Positions 1 through 12,876 of a stretch of 64,000 nucleotides of DNA are shown here, piece after piece (position 1 is the stretch's first letter; each line of letters begins with the position of its first letter). Source of the DNA: Podarcis raffonei. Its lineage: Eukaryota; Chordata; Lepidosauria; Squamata; Lacertidae. Position numbers and translations under genes: made by a program. The notes below the pieces were generated by a model. It worked only from the letters and a program-made list of their open reading frames with translations, was not told the origin of the DNA and searched no databases. The DNA lies in the NCBI RefSeq assembly GCF_027172205.1, contig NC_070604.1:5285501-5349500 (forward strand). Direction: 5' to 3'.

Positions 1-1108
1 ACCCTTAATGGCTACTTCATTCCAAAGGTGATCCTTTTCATTGAACTGCTGCCCACTAGTTACAATATATTTTAAGGCTATCCTGGGAGTAAGCCCCTTG
101 GACTTCAGCGTGGGTGACATCTGTGCAGACTTGTATAGGATTGCACTGTAAGCTTTCAGTCTACCCTTCAGAAGCTGTCAGGTATCAGCTTCAACCCATT
201 AAACAGATCTCAGTGGAAAGGAGCACAAGGTTGGAAAAGAAACCACTTCTAGTGGGAAATCATGGTTTATACATTAAAGTTTGTCACACTAAAGACATTT
301 CTCAGATGAACTCAAATCTCATTTCTCCTACACTAAATATTTATTGTACCAGAGGCATACACTTTATTTTAAAATGACTCTTGCTTTGCCTTTGCAGGGC
401 ACATTCATCATACCATTGCTGGCCTCTGTGCTGCACGATGAATCTCAATGGGAGAAACCACATAAATTCTATCCTGAGCATTTTCTCAACTCTGAAGGAA
501 AATTCGTAAAGAGAGATGCTTTCATGCCTTTCTCTGCAGGTAATTTTTTTACTTTTGTGTATACCTGCATAGTGTGTGCTTAGTCAATGGGATTTTTACA
601 TGCCTGGAATGTAGCCTATTGTGCAAAGGTAAGAATGACATCACTTGCTGTGGCCATTTCTGCCACTAGATCTGGCCAGCATTGGTGTGCGGCCCCTGGA
701 ATGTTGCTCACCAGGGAATGTGGCCCTCAGGCTGAGAAAGGTTTCCCACCCCTGGTTTTCAGCATTGCAGGATGGCTCGTATTGGGAGCTCACAATTCTT
801 TTAAGATGGGCACAGTGAGCTGTTATTTTATCTCTGCATTTTAGTCTGCTTTAAAGTATTTGGGATGTTATTAAGCAACGGCCTAAACCCAGTTTCTCTG
901 CTGCCTGTGTGTCCTTACAGGTCGGAGAGCATGTATAGGTGAGACTCTTGCCAAAATGGAGCTCTTCCTCTTCTTCACAAGTCTCCTGCAGAAATTCACC
1001 TTCCAGCCACCCCCTGGAACATCTCAAGAAGACCTGGACCTTACTCCTGCTGTTGGGTTTACAACACCACCCATGCCCTACCAACTCTGTGCTCTGCCAC
1101 GTTTCTAA
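1..1108 (+). CDS. CYP2K-like: Cytochrome P450 2K-like gene A, 3' end (exon 7 end, exons 8-9)
   Basis: This is the tail of a microsomal family 2 P450, a haem-thiolate mono-oxygenase of small lipophilic substrates on the ER. Coding pieces are 1-27 (end of exon 7, TLNGYFIPK), 398-539 (exon 8, 142 nt) and 921-1108 (exon 9, stop TAA 1106-1108). Introns start GT and end AG; phases match the complete copies. Exon 8 carries the YPEHFL segment. The exon 8/9 junction builds FSAGRRACIG, whose Cys is the haem thiolate ligand. The last exon reads [17 protein letters not shown] and ends ALPRF. Nothing visible is broken, so the gene is probably functional, but exons 1-6 lie left of the window. It differs from gene B in exon 8 ([11 protein letters not shown] versus [11 protein letters not shown]) and exon 9. 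The CYP2K assignment comes from remembered resemblance to fish and reptile 2K proteins; CYP2W is the main alternative. Confidence 0.9.
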
Positions 1109-2781
1109 GACTCACAAGCTCCTGGCTTGCTTAGCCTACCTGTGTGTGCAATGCGAGCCTTTCTTAAAACACCCCTGTTCTGGAGGGGTATTTGGGTTGA
1201 GTAGCCTAGTGGTGGAATTGGTGCATGCTTTGTCAAAAATCTTGTGTTCCCCTTTACCTGCCATATTGCCAAATCACGTGAAATGAGCATTGGAGCATCT
1301 CTTACTTAAAACCTGGCCCAGTTTTCTTATGACACTTGAGGCATAGAGATCAATCAACAAATCTGGTTGCATGTATTCCCATGTTAACATATACTTATGA
1401 GGCATGGTTGAGGAAGTTGGGAATGTTAACATCTGTGGCTGCAATGTATTCTGATTCTGAAATGTATTTGTTGATGTCAGGCAATGGCTTTGTTTCCTCC
1501 GGGTTCTTTAAAAAGTCTGTAATAATAGATCTGGCAACTGGGTTTGCTTCTGGCATCTCCTTGTTGCCAATTAATTCTATGACTTTCTGCTTCTGGCTTA
1601 GAACAGGGACGTCCAACTCCCACGAGACTGAGATCTACTCATGGGGGGGGGGACTGGAAGCCAAAGTTGTTCAGGTACTTTTAGAGAGGAAAGTTCCATT
1701 TTGGGGGTTAAGGCCAAGCTTGTTGAGCCTTTTTTATGGAGAAAATCTCCGTTATTAAGGGGGAAATGTCAGACTAGAGTAAAGGGGAGAGGGGATTAGT
1801 CATTCACCAAAAGATCGCTATGGAAACAATTTGCCTCACAGCGAAAATTCCGTCTTCTGTTCCAGCGATCAGCTGAATATGTTGGGTGGGGAGAGGGGAA
1901 GGGCCAGCTGCTCTGAGGCAAAAACAAAGGAAAAGGAGCCAGGAATCGACCAGAACCTCCTGGGTATCGATCAGTCGATCCCGATCAACCTGTTGGTTAT
2001 CCCTGGAATAAAACAACCATCTTCCATCTTCTCTCTGTATCTGAATGAACTTTCTCTGAGAGTCTGGGTAGCTTAAGGCTTCCCTCATCAATGGAATTCT
2101 GACTAGTCATATGAAAAATGAAAATGGTGGAAATGTGTCAAATTCAAAACTTCCACTTCCACAAGAGGAAAAACTCCAAATCTTCTCTGCCTAGCTTCTG
2201 CTCTGAGAGGGAAGAGGGAGTTAATCTCTTTCACAATAGAGACAAGGGAAGTCACCATGGTCTCACCAGGAAATTGAAAAAATGTTTGGTTTGAATCTCG
2301 CTTCTCTCTTAAGAAAATCCAGCCACATCCACTAAAATACTTTGAATTTTGTCTTCACTGGGCCCCATAACCTTTGTAGGAATGAATTTAGGCACCACGA
2401 GAAGATGCATTGCTTAGTTATTATCCTTCCTTGCTCATATTGTTGCATGTCATATGCTCTAATGCCACCATGTTGAACAGTTTCAAGATGGAAATGAATA
2501 AACACTATTCTAAAAAGAAAAATATGTGTGAGTGTTTCAATGGGAGAAAGTTCAGGAAATACTGGACCCTTTCAAACTAAATGCTGTCGTCCCTAATTGA
2601 AGTTGAATAATTTCATCTGCAAATGATTTCACAATGCTGCTCTCTACTGATAATCCTGAGTTATGAGTTTGCCGTGTTCAAGAGCATTGTAATCTGTTCT
2701 GGAAAGCATTCGTTTGTGGAAGTGGGCACCACTCGCTTGAGTAAACATTAAACTGAAAGGCATATCATCCAATGTACAGCT
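1109..2781. other. 3' flank of gene A, part of the duplicated unit
   Basis: This non-coding stretch is repeated after genes B, C and D, so it belongs to the tandemly duplicated unit. It holds a 402-bp MITE (1604-2005). Possible poly(A) signals of the AATAAA type occur near 2007 and 2498, but I cannot tell which is used. No gene is seen. Confidence 0.6.
1604..2005. mobile_element. MITE-like DNA element, shared by the A and B 3' flanks
   Basis: The block begins CAGGGACG and ends ATCCCTG, so its tips are short inverted repeats (CAGGGA/TCCCTG). It is flanked by GAA on both sides (1601-1603 and 2006-2008). The C and D flanks have a single uninterrupted GAA at the same place (near 39251 and 52655), which is an empty site. 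No transposase is encoded. A 3-bp duplication does not fix the superfamily. Confidence 0.65.
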
Positions 2782-2925
2782 TGGAATAGTTGTGGAGAAG
2801 AAAAAAAATTGGAGGAATGGCTTAATGATTCACTAGAGACATTACATAATATAATATATGGGTGGCTCATTTCAGTTGGTAGACATTGTTGTTGACCAAA
2901 CTGCTCTGTAGCTTTGTTGTGTTTG
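2782..2925 (+). repeat. Promoter-like module P1 (paralogue of the CYP proximal promoter)
   Basis: This stretch (GAATAGTTGTGGAGAAG, then TTAATGATTCACTAGAGACA, an ATAATATAATATATGG box, then ACCAAACTGCTCTGTAGCTTT) aligns by eye with the sequence just upstream of each CYP start codon. It is followed by no CYP exon 1. It is repeated at about 21481-21620 and 40034-40175. Activity is unknown. Confidence 0.5.
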
Positions 2926-3029
2926 TAGAAGTCTTTTGAACCGTCTCGGCCTTTGGGTTGCCAGGTTTTTATCTGGAGGTTTCTGCTTTTCTTCTGTTTG
3001 GCTCCAGAGGCCTCCAGGCCTTGAAGCTC

Positions 3030-3155
3030 TACTCAGCTATCGGTGGGATGCTCCCAGTCCCAGCAGGGTCGAGGCCACTGGGAGGCGGCTTGGGGCTCTT
3101 CATGGCCTCCTTGGTTGTCGCATTGGGCACCCCTGGTTACCTGGTCACTTTTTAA
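3030..3155. repeat. GC-rich direct repeat, first copy (second at 4117-4245)
   Basis: The segment from AGCTATCGGTGGGATGCTCC through GGTCGAGGCCACTGGGAGG to CCTGGTTACC recurs at 4117-4245 with point differences. The B-C and C-D intergenic regions have only one copy (about 21730 and 40515), so the A-B interval carries an extra duplication enclosing about 960 bp of foreign sequence. Confidence 0.6.
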
Positions 3156-4110
3156 GCCTGGGTGTTCCACGATTTCAAAACAAAACCCCAGAGAATTCTC
3201 TACCCCCAAGAAAAAAACCCCTCCAACAAAACAGATATCTAAATATGAGTAACACATGTGCATTTATTTTGAAAATAATTGTCAGAGAACTCTTTGCTGC
3301 TAGTTACATGAAGTTGGCGCCTGCACGTCCCGAGCCGAGTGAGGGGGCGAGGAGCCGTGGTTGTTCCCTCGCCCCCCAACATGCATACGATTCAGGCCGA
3401 GCGCTGCACCCCATTTGGGATCGGGGCCAGCAGGCAAGGCTAGGTGCAGTGTCGGAGCTGACTGAGCCCCCTGGCCATGTGGAGTCCACCTGTACAGTGG
3501 GTAGGGAGCTACTGCCGATCCAACCCATGTAAACAGTACGCTGCATAACTGCACAGTATTCAGCAGGTGAGAGACGCTCATTAAAAGCCATTCCTCAGCT
3601 GCTCAATGGTGTTTCTGCAGGGGAATTCCAGATGAACGACCCTCCCACCAGCCGCTCCCTGCCTTAGCCCAGCCTCTGGCCAAGTGAGCATGCAAGGCTG
3701 GAACCTTTCCTCTAACTTGAGCGAGCCCAACCCCCTGCAATGTAGGAATCTCCACTAAAGCACCCAGGACAGATGGCCACCCAACCTCTCCTTAAAAACC
3801 TCCAAGGAAGGAGAGTACGCACCCTTCCGAGGGAGACTGTTCCACTGAGGAACACATTTTTAAAAAGCACATTTAAAAAAGGATTTTGAACCTCTTGCAA
3901 TGCAGGGCGTTGGGCCAGGAGCAGAGCAAGGGGGTTGCGGAAATTTCTTTTGTCACCCTCCCCACCCATGAATCCCAAGCTGACAGCGAGCGGCCCCAGC
4001 AAAGTGGTGAAGCTCCCCCCCCCCTTCCCTGGCTTGCTGTAGGCTTGGGAGTCATGAGGGGTGACAAAAAAAATTCCACACCAGGTACCACCTGAGCTTG
4101 CTACTCCTCT
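3156..4110. other. A-B specific intergenic insert
   Basis: About 950 bp absent from the B-C, C-D and D-E intergenic regions. Part of it (about 3735-3875) looks like the 3' portion of a reptile CR1-type retroelement (GACAGATGGCCACCCAACCT, CTTAAAAACCTCCAAGGAAG). The rest is not recognised. Open frames here are GC-driven and show no gene features. Confidence 0.45.
3735..3875. mobile_element. CR1-like retroelement fragment
   Basis: The run ACAGATGGCCACCCAACCTC, CCTCCAAGGAAGGAGAG and GAGGGAGACTGTTCCACTG is typical of short CR1-type 3' fragments scattered in reptile genomes. Assigned from memory; too short for orientation or subfamily. Confidence 0.4.
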
Positions 4111-4116
4111 GGCTCT

Positions 4117-4245
4117 GCTGAGCTATCAGTGGGATGCTCCCATTCCCAGCGGGGTCGAGGCCACTGGGGGGGGGGCTGGGGCTCTGCGCAGCCTCCTTGG
4201 TTGTCGTGTTGGGAAACCTTGGTTACCCCCCAATCATGGTTGTGG
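4117..4245. repeat. GC-rich direct repeat, second copy
   Basis: Partner of the repeat at 3030-3155 (GAGCTATCAGTGGGATGCTCC onward). It is followed by the AATCATGG segment that comes next in the single-copy paralogous intergenic regions, so this is the junction to ancestral sequence. Confidence 0.6.
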
Positions 4246-4499
4246 CAGCAGCCGTGGTGGCAGTGCTGGGACCAGCCAGGCAGCGCCATTGGTGCTGGCG
4301 GACCTCAGGAACTCCATCCTGCTGTGGCGCTTGCCATCTTGCCTCTCCAGAAGTCCATACTGCTGCACTTTCAGAAATCCATCCCTGAATGCAGTTCAAT
4401 AATCACTACAAAGAATTTCAACATACTGCTGCCCTTTACTCCCCTTATAACAGATTAATTTCACACATAATCTGGGTGACAGATCTGCATCCAGGTTCA

Positions 4500-4651
4500 A
4501 GAGAGTTTAATAATGGTTTAACGATTAGCTTGAGACAGTACCTAGCATAATATATATGCTGCTCACTGCAGTTGCAAGACATTGTCCTCGACCAAACTGC
4601 ACTGTAGCTTTCATTATAACCACTGCAAAAAAAATTGCTTGCTGAAACAAA
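4500..4651 (+). promoter_or_regulatory. Proximal promoter and 5' UTR of gene B
   Basis: A TATA-like run (ATAATATATATG, about 4548-4558) lies about 100 bp upstream of the start codon. The same box at the same distance precedes genes C and E. The downstream block ACCAAACTGCACTGTAGCTTTC is strongly conserved between copies. This suggests a TATA promoter with a 5' UTR of roughly 70 nt. The start site is inferred. Confidence 0.45.
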
Positions 4652-4908
4652 ATGGATTGGATGGAGCCGATTCCAGCGTTGTTCCTCTTTATCCTTATGG
4701 TTTACCTTGTTTTGAAACTGGGCACTTTCTGGAACAAGAGCTCCCAAAATCTTCCACCAGGACCAAGGCCTTTACCTCTCATTGGGAATCTCCACATCAT
4801 GGATCTCCAGAGGCCTCACAGAACCATGTTAAAGGTAAAGATTCCAGTTTTTCCCATGGCAAGGCTGAAGGATACTGGGGCAGCCCAATCAGATGAGCGG
4901 AGTAGAAA

Positions 4909-4944
<36 letters not shown>

Positions 4945-7900
4945 ATCAATAATGCATTACATTTTGTTCTTTTAGAGCCTATAAATCTCATCTCCCCTTT
5001 GTGTGCTACAGAACCACCTCTTAACTTTCCCAATCATAGGACCTAGTTGCATTTTATAATTGGTAATTTGAACAAGGTGTTTGGTGTCGAATCCCATTTG
5101 ACTCTGCCTCCATTTTCAAGGATTCAAAAGTTCCAATGCAAACCTTGCCCAGCCGAGCCTCCTCCTTCAGCTTATCTTTCTAAACTAGATTTGAGAGGTG
5201 CCATTAAAGGTATAATCACTTTTATCCTTACAACTGCCTAATTTGTTCTGGTTTTCTGATTATTCCCAGCAAATATTTGTGCTGCCACAACTGAATAATA
5301 ATAATAATAATTTATTATTTATACCCTGCCCATCTGGCTGGGTTTCCCCGGCCACCCAACAGACTAAGAACATGATAAAACATCAAACATTAAAAACTTC
5401 CCTTAAAAGGACTGCCTTCAGGTGTCTTCTAAAAATCAGATAGTTGTTTATTGCCTTGACATCTGATGGGATGGCGTTCCACAGGGCAGGTGCCACTACC
5501 GAGAAGGCGCTCTGTCTGGTCCCCTGTAACCTCACTTCTTGCAGTTAGGGAACCGCCATAAGGCCCTGAGCCCCGGACCTGAGTGTCCAGGCTGAACGGT
5601 GGGGGTGGAGACGCTCCTTCAGGATACTGGGCCGAGGCCATTTAGGGCTTTAAAGGTCAGCATCAACACTTTGAATAGTGCTTGGAAACGTACTGGGAAC
5701 AACGTAGGTCTTTCAGAACCAGTGGTATATTGTCTCGGCAGCCACTCCCAGTCACCAGTGTAGCTACCGCATTCTGGATTTGTTGCAGTTTCCGAGTCAC
5801 CTTCAAAAGTAGTCCCACATAGAGCACATTGCAGTAGTACAAGCAGGAGATAACTAGAGCATGCACCATTCTGGCAAGACAGTTTGCTGGCAGATAGGGT
5901 CTCAGCCTGCGTACCAGATGGAGCTGGTAGACAGCTGCCCTGGACACAGAATTGACCTGCGCCTCCATGAACAACTGTGAGTCCAAAATGAATCCCAGGC
6001 TACACATCTGGTCCTTCAGAGGCACAGTTACCCCATTCAGGACCAGGAGTCCTCCACACCTGCCTGCCTCCTGTCCCCCAAAAACAGTACTTCTGTCTTG
6101 TCAGGATTCAACCTCCATCTGGCAGCCACCATCCATCCTCCAACCGCCCCCCGACACTCACACAGGACCTTCACCGCCTTCAAGGGTTTTTATTTAAAAG
6201 AGAGGTAGAGCTGGTTATTATCCGCATACCCCACAAGTGAGAGCCCAGGGGCCTGAACACTCATCCCCCAACACCACTTTCTGGACACGGTCCAGGAAGA
6301 AGGAGCAAAACCACTGTATAACAATGCCCCCAGCTCCCAGCCTCTCTAGACGGTCCAGAAAAATGTCATGGTCGATGGTATCAAAGGTCACAGAGATCCA
6401 GCAGAACTAGGAAACCTTTGTCCTTAGCCGGCTGGAGATAATCGAGCAGCACAACCAAGGCAGTTTCAGTCTCATGATGAGGCTTGAATCCCAAATGGAA
6501 GGGATCCAAATGGCCCACATGCTCTAGACATTCCTGGAGTTGTTCAGCAACCACCCGCTCTATCACCTGGCCAAAGAATGGAAGATTTGAGACTGGGTGA
6601 TAGTTCACCATACTGGCTGGGTGCAAAGATTTATTTTTTAATAAGTGGCTTTATAACCACCACTTTCAGCGGGTTTGGGAAGGCTCTTTAACAGAGTGAA
6701 GCATGCACCACCCCGCAGAACTTTTATGAGCCAGGATGGGCAAGGATGAAGGAGACAGGTGGTCAGTTGCACTTGTCCAAGCAGACATTCCTGGAGTTGT
6801 TCAGCAACCACCCACTCAATCACCTTGCCAAAGAATGGAAGATTTGAGACTGGGTGGTTGTTAATGCAGTCTTGGTTCTGTCAGAGAGGATTTGCATTAA
6901 TATATTCTTTGGGTATGCCAGAACTCTGTTTCTCACTTTTTCTTCTGTTGAATTCCAGTGGTCAAAGCAATATGGCCCTGTCTTCAGCATCCAAATGGGA
7001 CCCCAGAAAACTGTGGTGTTGACAGGATATGAGACAGTAAAGGAGGCTCTGGTTAATCAGGCGGACGCATTTGCTGACAGGCCCATCGTTCCATTATTTC
7101 AAGAACTTGCACAAGGCTTTGGTGAGGCACCTCCCTTTCTATTGGAACTTGTAATGCTTGCAAACACACACTGGTCCCACCAGGTGAACACAATCTGTTC
7201 CCAAGAAATGGTTTGTAAGATGAGTGTTTGCGAAGCAAGTCATCGAAATCCATTGTTTCTTGTGGGGGAAATCCTTGTGAATTTTTCAACCCACCTCAGT
7301 GCCTTTGACATTGACAGAGTATCTGCAGGCATTAGGCTGAGCATGTGTCACAAAAAATGTCAAATGTGGATTTCTGGAGATCAAGCTAAAATGTTAAAAA
7401 GAGTGGACCAGGTCTTGACTTTCAGTGGATAAGTGGTGCTCTGTTGAAGAAACAAAAATGGAGACCAGTTAAAGCAAACCTTTCCCATTCCCACCTTCTT
7501 CCCAACAGTCATATTGTAGAGCTGGGGGAGAATGAGACAGGAGGATTGTGAATAATAGTCACACAGCAAAGTAATGCCACACACCAAGGGGAAACTGACT
7601 GACCATTTTCTGCCCCAGCCTATATAGAGACGAAAAATGAAGGAGGCATAATGGAATACAAAATAACAAGCTGAGTTCTGCTTGGCCTGACATGTACAAA
7701 CCACCCTCTACCCTGTCCTACACTTAGTAGGGGAAAATATTGTTCAATGTGTTCTCAGGTCTTGCTCTGATGGCACAGCTGCCAGCTGCTTTGTCAAAGC
7801 TCAGAAGTCTGAGTCTGAATGGGAGAATAGCTGGGATCCATTCTCAGTTCCATGGAAGAAATGCAGAACACAATTTATTGATATTTTTGTACAATGGCCA

Positions 7901-10900
7901 TGCAGACATGAAAGCTTTCCTCCCGTCTCTTCAGGTGTAATTCTGTCTAATGGTGAAAACTGGAAAGTGATGCGGCGGTTTGCTTTAAGCACATTACGGG
8001 ACTACGGAATGGGAAAGAGGACCATAGAGGACAGAATTGTTGAGGAATGCAGTGTCCTGATAAATAAATTTGAATCTTACGAAGGTGGGTTGGTGTTTTC
8101 CTCTGGTGCATAGCTACACTACCATAGTTTAAAGGTGCCAAGACTATTGTGTTACATATTCCTAATTTCCAGAAGCACAGCTCCCAGGGTTCCCTGCAAT
8201 TGGTCTGTTCCTGTAATGTGCAGATTGTACTGCAATAACTCCTGTGACTTCCAAGCATTTCTTAGCCCAGCTATGGCCACATCCAGCAGCACTTAGGATC
8301 AGTTTATTTGTTAAATGAGGTCTACACATAGGGAAGCTGCCACTAGGGATTTAAGGCAACAAAGAACAGACTTAAAAACAATGCCCTTTCCATACTTTGA
8401 ATTTCTGTGGGGATGTTCAGGGAGGCAGGAGAGGATATATTGTTTAATGATATCCCCCCTAACTTGCATTAGGAAGTTCTATATCTTAGCAGAGTAAACA
8501 GAGGAAACAGGAAGTTTTCTCCTGGCTGGTAGAAAGCATCCCATAGCATGTCCATTCTAGGAATGTTGTGCTTGACTCCTATATGTTTTACATCCCACAT
8601 TTTAAAAAGAATATTTTTGTTTAACTGTCATATTTATGTATAGGAAACCCATTTGAGACCACCACAATTATGAATGCAGCTGTTGCCAATATAATAGTGT
8701 CCATACTACTAGACAAGCGATTTGATTATGAAGATCCCACATACATAAGACTTCTGAAGTTGGTCAATGAAAATATCCGGCTTTTCGGAAGCTCTTCAGT
8801 CACGGTAATCTATTTTTTCCATTTAAAACAAACAAACAGTTGATTATAATAACGGTGTATGCAAAGTGGGCAGGGCAACCTGTTTATTGTATATTGTTCA
8901 CGATTCACTACAAAACACAAAATGATATCTTGAGAAACCAGGTGGTGATTCAAAATATTTAGAAACCTCACATGGCACAGTCATCCCGTAAATATAATAA
9001 AGTCTCTTTTGCACACACGCTTTCTGGCCTCACTGCCATCGGGACTCCAAGGACAAGGAAGAACAAGTGATAGTTGGTTCCATGATGGCTCAGAAGGGGC
9101 CTCCAAGGGCAGATCTCCCTCTCTGAAGGCGAACCTCCAGAGGAGAACTGCCATAGCCTACTATTCTGGGCTTGCACATAAATTATACTCTGAGAGACCC
9201 AGCTGAGAGTACAATACTGAGTTTTTCTAATGTCTCTTTTTCTTTTTTCACATTTTTATCCTTTCAGCTGTATAACATGTTTCCTGCTCTTGGTTTTCTT
9301 TTGGGGGCTCGTAAGACTGTCATCCAAAACAGAGATGAGCTGTTTGCCTTCATAAATGCCACTTTCATAAAACACCTCAGAGATCTGGATGAAAATGACC
9401 AGAGGAGCTTTATTGACTCATTTCTTATCCAACAGCAAGAGGTAATTGAGTCTTTTAAGTTGGCCCAGAATAAGCGTTGCCATTTTCAATTCATGTTTTA
9501 AGGGCGTATTCGCAAGTGAATGCGTAAGTTGTAGTCAGGAAGTCTCACTTCAGAAGGGACCAACCTGGCATACTTCCTCCCCTTTCCCAATAGTCAGCCG
9601 TTGTTAATGTGTTACAGAAGTTGCCTCTGCAGGGTCAATGGTTGCATGCTCAACAGCATTTCTGGAAAAAAAAATCCCTGATCAAGAAAACATGTAATTA
9701 TAGATAATTATGCAGTGATGAGAGGTAATCAGGTCATAAATATTGGTTGCCAGACTCCCTTTTGATACAAAGGACGATGGGATAATGCCTCATTTGCTGA
9801 GAAGAAGGCGTTCTTCACACTGGAGGAGATAGGAAGCTTTGAGGGTGGGGAGGCATCTCAGAGCAAGGAAAAAACATTGGCCCATGCACTGACCAATCAG
9901 CCTTAAATTAGGGCTTCAGTTCTTTTAACCATTACTAAGACTGGAAATGAATATGAATTGGAGTTTCTGCTTATCAATTAATTAGCACCCAGAAAAGGAA
10001 ACAGGTGGTTGGGTCATGACAGAGTTCTAAATAACAGGCTGGAAATTATTTCTAAAATCTTAAACTAATTAATGATGAGTTTGAAAAGTTAAAGCAGATA
10101 TACAGGCCTGGTGTGCTGGTCCCATGGGTTACCTGAGAGGCGAGGTCCAACTTCCGGGTTAGCGCTAATGGCGGATTTCCTCCGAGCTCCGGAGGGAATC
10201 GGCTCTACAGGATTAGGGTCGTACCGCTGCGGCGACGCGGAGACCCTTAAAAATCACAGGCGGTGAAGCCTGTGAACCTGGTGACTCGGCGGGCACCATT
10301 TGCGCCCCCGACCCGCGAAGGAGCCTTTTTAAAGGCTCCGGAACGGGGGACGGGGTGAGTGGCGCGGTGCTGTGAGTCATCTGCTTCTCCTGTGGAGTGA
10401 AGCCGCGTGCCATGGCCAGAGAGTGCTGACTTCTTCTTGTGATTTGGACTCCAAAATAATAACCCGTGAGTAGTACGGAAATTGGATTTTTAAAGAAATT
10501 TTTTTGAAGAATTAGGTACGATCGGGGGAGGTGTAAACAGGAAGTCAGCCTCCTCCTCCTGTAAATAATCTAAAGCAAGGACCTGCTAACTAAGGTCGAG
10601 AGAATTTTTTTCATCATTTGACAAAAGACATTAATTTCACGATTTGGAACTAGAAGAAATCTTACTGGAGGATAAGAGCTAATTTTGGGAGTTGAAGTGC
10701 CACCCCCCCCGGACCCGGGAGCGATCCGCGAGAGAGCCTGCTGAAGGTATTGTAAGAGTTTCACAGCTGTCAAATTAGCTGTCAGACGGAAAGAGAGAAC
10801 TTTGTTTCTGTTGCTTCTGCTGGCTATATTTGTTACAATTTGACTATATTTTGTTGAAAACAAGGAAGAACTGATACAAACTAATCTGATTTTTGGATTT

Positions 10901-12841
10901 GAACTGGAAAGAACACTGAGTAACCAAAATCCCTCTAGAGGGGGTTTTGGGACATTACAAGAATGGCTGAAGGAGGGGAAATTCAAGCTGAACTGGACAG
11001 AGTCTTTGTTCTCTTGGGAAAGTTACAAGGCCAAATTGATGTTTTGGCTACAAATGTTACAATTCTGGACTTAACAGTAAACAAATTCATTGAATCTGAC
11101 AAGGAATCGACACAGGAAGCTCATGCAGCTGAACAAGAAGGGAAACTGGAGAGTTTTGAGAGTGGGAAGAAAGAGATATATGGTGTTCCTGAGAAAGAGG
11201 AAGGAGGAGCTGTAATTTTACAGATGGCAAAGGAGAGCCAGAGGCCTGGTATGATGGCTGTAAAGGAAAATAAGAACTTGATGGTGAAAATTTGGTTTGA
11301 ATTGGAGACTGAAGAATGGAGAGATCTTCTTGTGTGGAGATCTGAAGACCTATGGATTACAAATCTGATTAAAATGGAAGTTGGAGATTTTGGGACATTT
11401 GGATTTAAAAAGAGTAAGAAACAAGACTTAGGCTCCAATTTTGAGTGTGGAGGTCTGGCTGGAAGAAATATGGACTTTATTGGACTAGAGCTTCTCCGAG
11501 ACTTGGTGTTTAATACTAAGGATTATCCAAAAAGCCGGCAGAGAGGAACTGAGAGAGAATTGAGAGCCTCGGACGTGAGATCCCCAGGCTGAGAGTAGAC
11601 TAAGACTGATGGACATTTGTTGGGGATTGAAACCGGGAAAGGGGGGGTGGAGTTTGGGAATCCAAAGGGGGCATAATTATAATTTGTTTTGTTTTTATTT
11701 TGTTTTGTTATATGTATGAGAATTGGGGAAATCGTGGAAGGGAATTTAGGTCGACTTTAGAAAAAAGGCTTTAAGTATGAGAACAGATGTGCAATTATTG
11801 ATGTTTATAAGTTATAAACTTATAAGTTAAAAGTTTAAAAGTTAAAATTGGTTTTTCTAAAATGACTAAAATGTAAAAAGGTTAAAAATTGGGGACAAGA
11901 ACTTGTTGAGCCAACAATTTGAACTGGAATACAAGAGGGGTGGTGGGGGGAAGTCAAGAAAATATGTTATTGAAAGTGAGGACTTTGAATTTTATGTGTT
12001 TTTAAATCTTTTTTTGATGTTGTTGTTTTGTTTTCTTATTTGTGTTTTTGTGTTTTTCTTTGACTTTTTTGGATAATGGAAAAATCTTAATAAATATCAT
12101 TTAAAAAAAAAAGAGAGGCGAGGTCCAAGTCCGGTCCGTGGTCAAAGGCGCAACGTGGAGGCAGTCCATAGTAGCTTAAGCTGGGTGCAGGGCAGGGAGT
12201 CGGGTGAAGTCAGGAACAGGCAAGCAGGGAGACAGGGCGGGTCATGAGCTCAGGCAGGAAAGCAGGACAGGGGCCAGGCAGGAACTAGCAACCAACAATG
12301 TTGCTCCCGCAAGTTGGGACTGGGGCTGGCCGGCTTTTATCTGCCCCGAGGCATAGGGCGGCCCCAATCCTCTGGTGACTCACCTCTCCTGGCCTGGAGG
12401 CGAGCACTCCTCCTGCAGGAACCCTATATCATCATGATGGCATAGTCTGGAAAACCTGGAATGTCTCACTACTTAGCGACTGGAGTGATGTGCAATGGAA
12501 CTTTGGATCATCGGGTCCAGTCAGGTATTCATTTTTATCTTTGCACATGAAATTTTCTCACTACATTCGTTTTAATCAGTTCATACTCTTTGCAACCCAG
12601 GAGGAGAAGAAGAAGAAGACGAATGCATATTTCCACAACGAAAACTTAAAAACTGTTGTGGCCAATTTATTTGCTGCTGGCATGGAGACCACTTCTACCA
12701 CACTGTGCTGGGGACTGTTACTAATGACGAAACATCCTGAAATTCAGAGTGAGTGCTTTAAATTGGGTTGGCTCCCATTATTCTGAGATATCTTAATTCC
12801 AGTTATATGTAACTATTAGAGAGAGAAAATATTTATAATTT

Positions 12842-12876
<35 letters not shown>

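Noticed and set aside
1395-1616. Reverse-strand open frame conserved in all four 3' flanks (also 19053-19283, 39047-39274, 52451-52678), with PLPDINKYSSESEY and NIPNFLNHSS
   Set aside because: It looks like a conserved small exon, but most A versus B base differences change the amino acid (V/A, I/S, P/L, D/E) and no splice-linked partner is visible. Its openness is best explained by recent duplication of one non-coding block. A dN/dS test would settle it.
2936-3532. 198-codon forward frame in the A-B spacer
   Set aside because: It spans the junction of ancestral spacer and a private insert, has no recognisable domain, and is not kept in other units; GC content explains its length.
8985-9206. 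Open frame in intron 4 of every copy ([18 protein letters not shown])
   Set aside because: It lies between exons 4 and 5, has no acceptor or donor that keeps the P450 frame, and is open because the paralogous introns are nearly identical.
10213-10413. GC-rich open frames near the start of the intron 5 LINE, CpG-island-like
   Set aside because: This is the 5' region of the LINE insertion bounded by target duplications, not a host promoter or gene.
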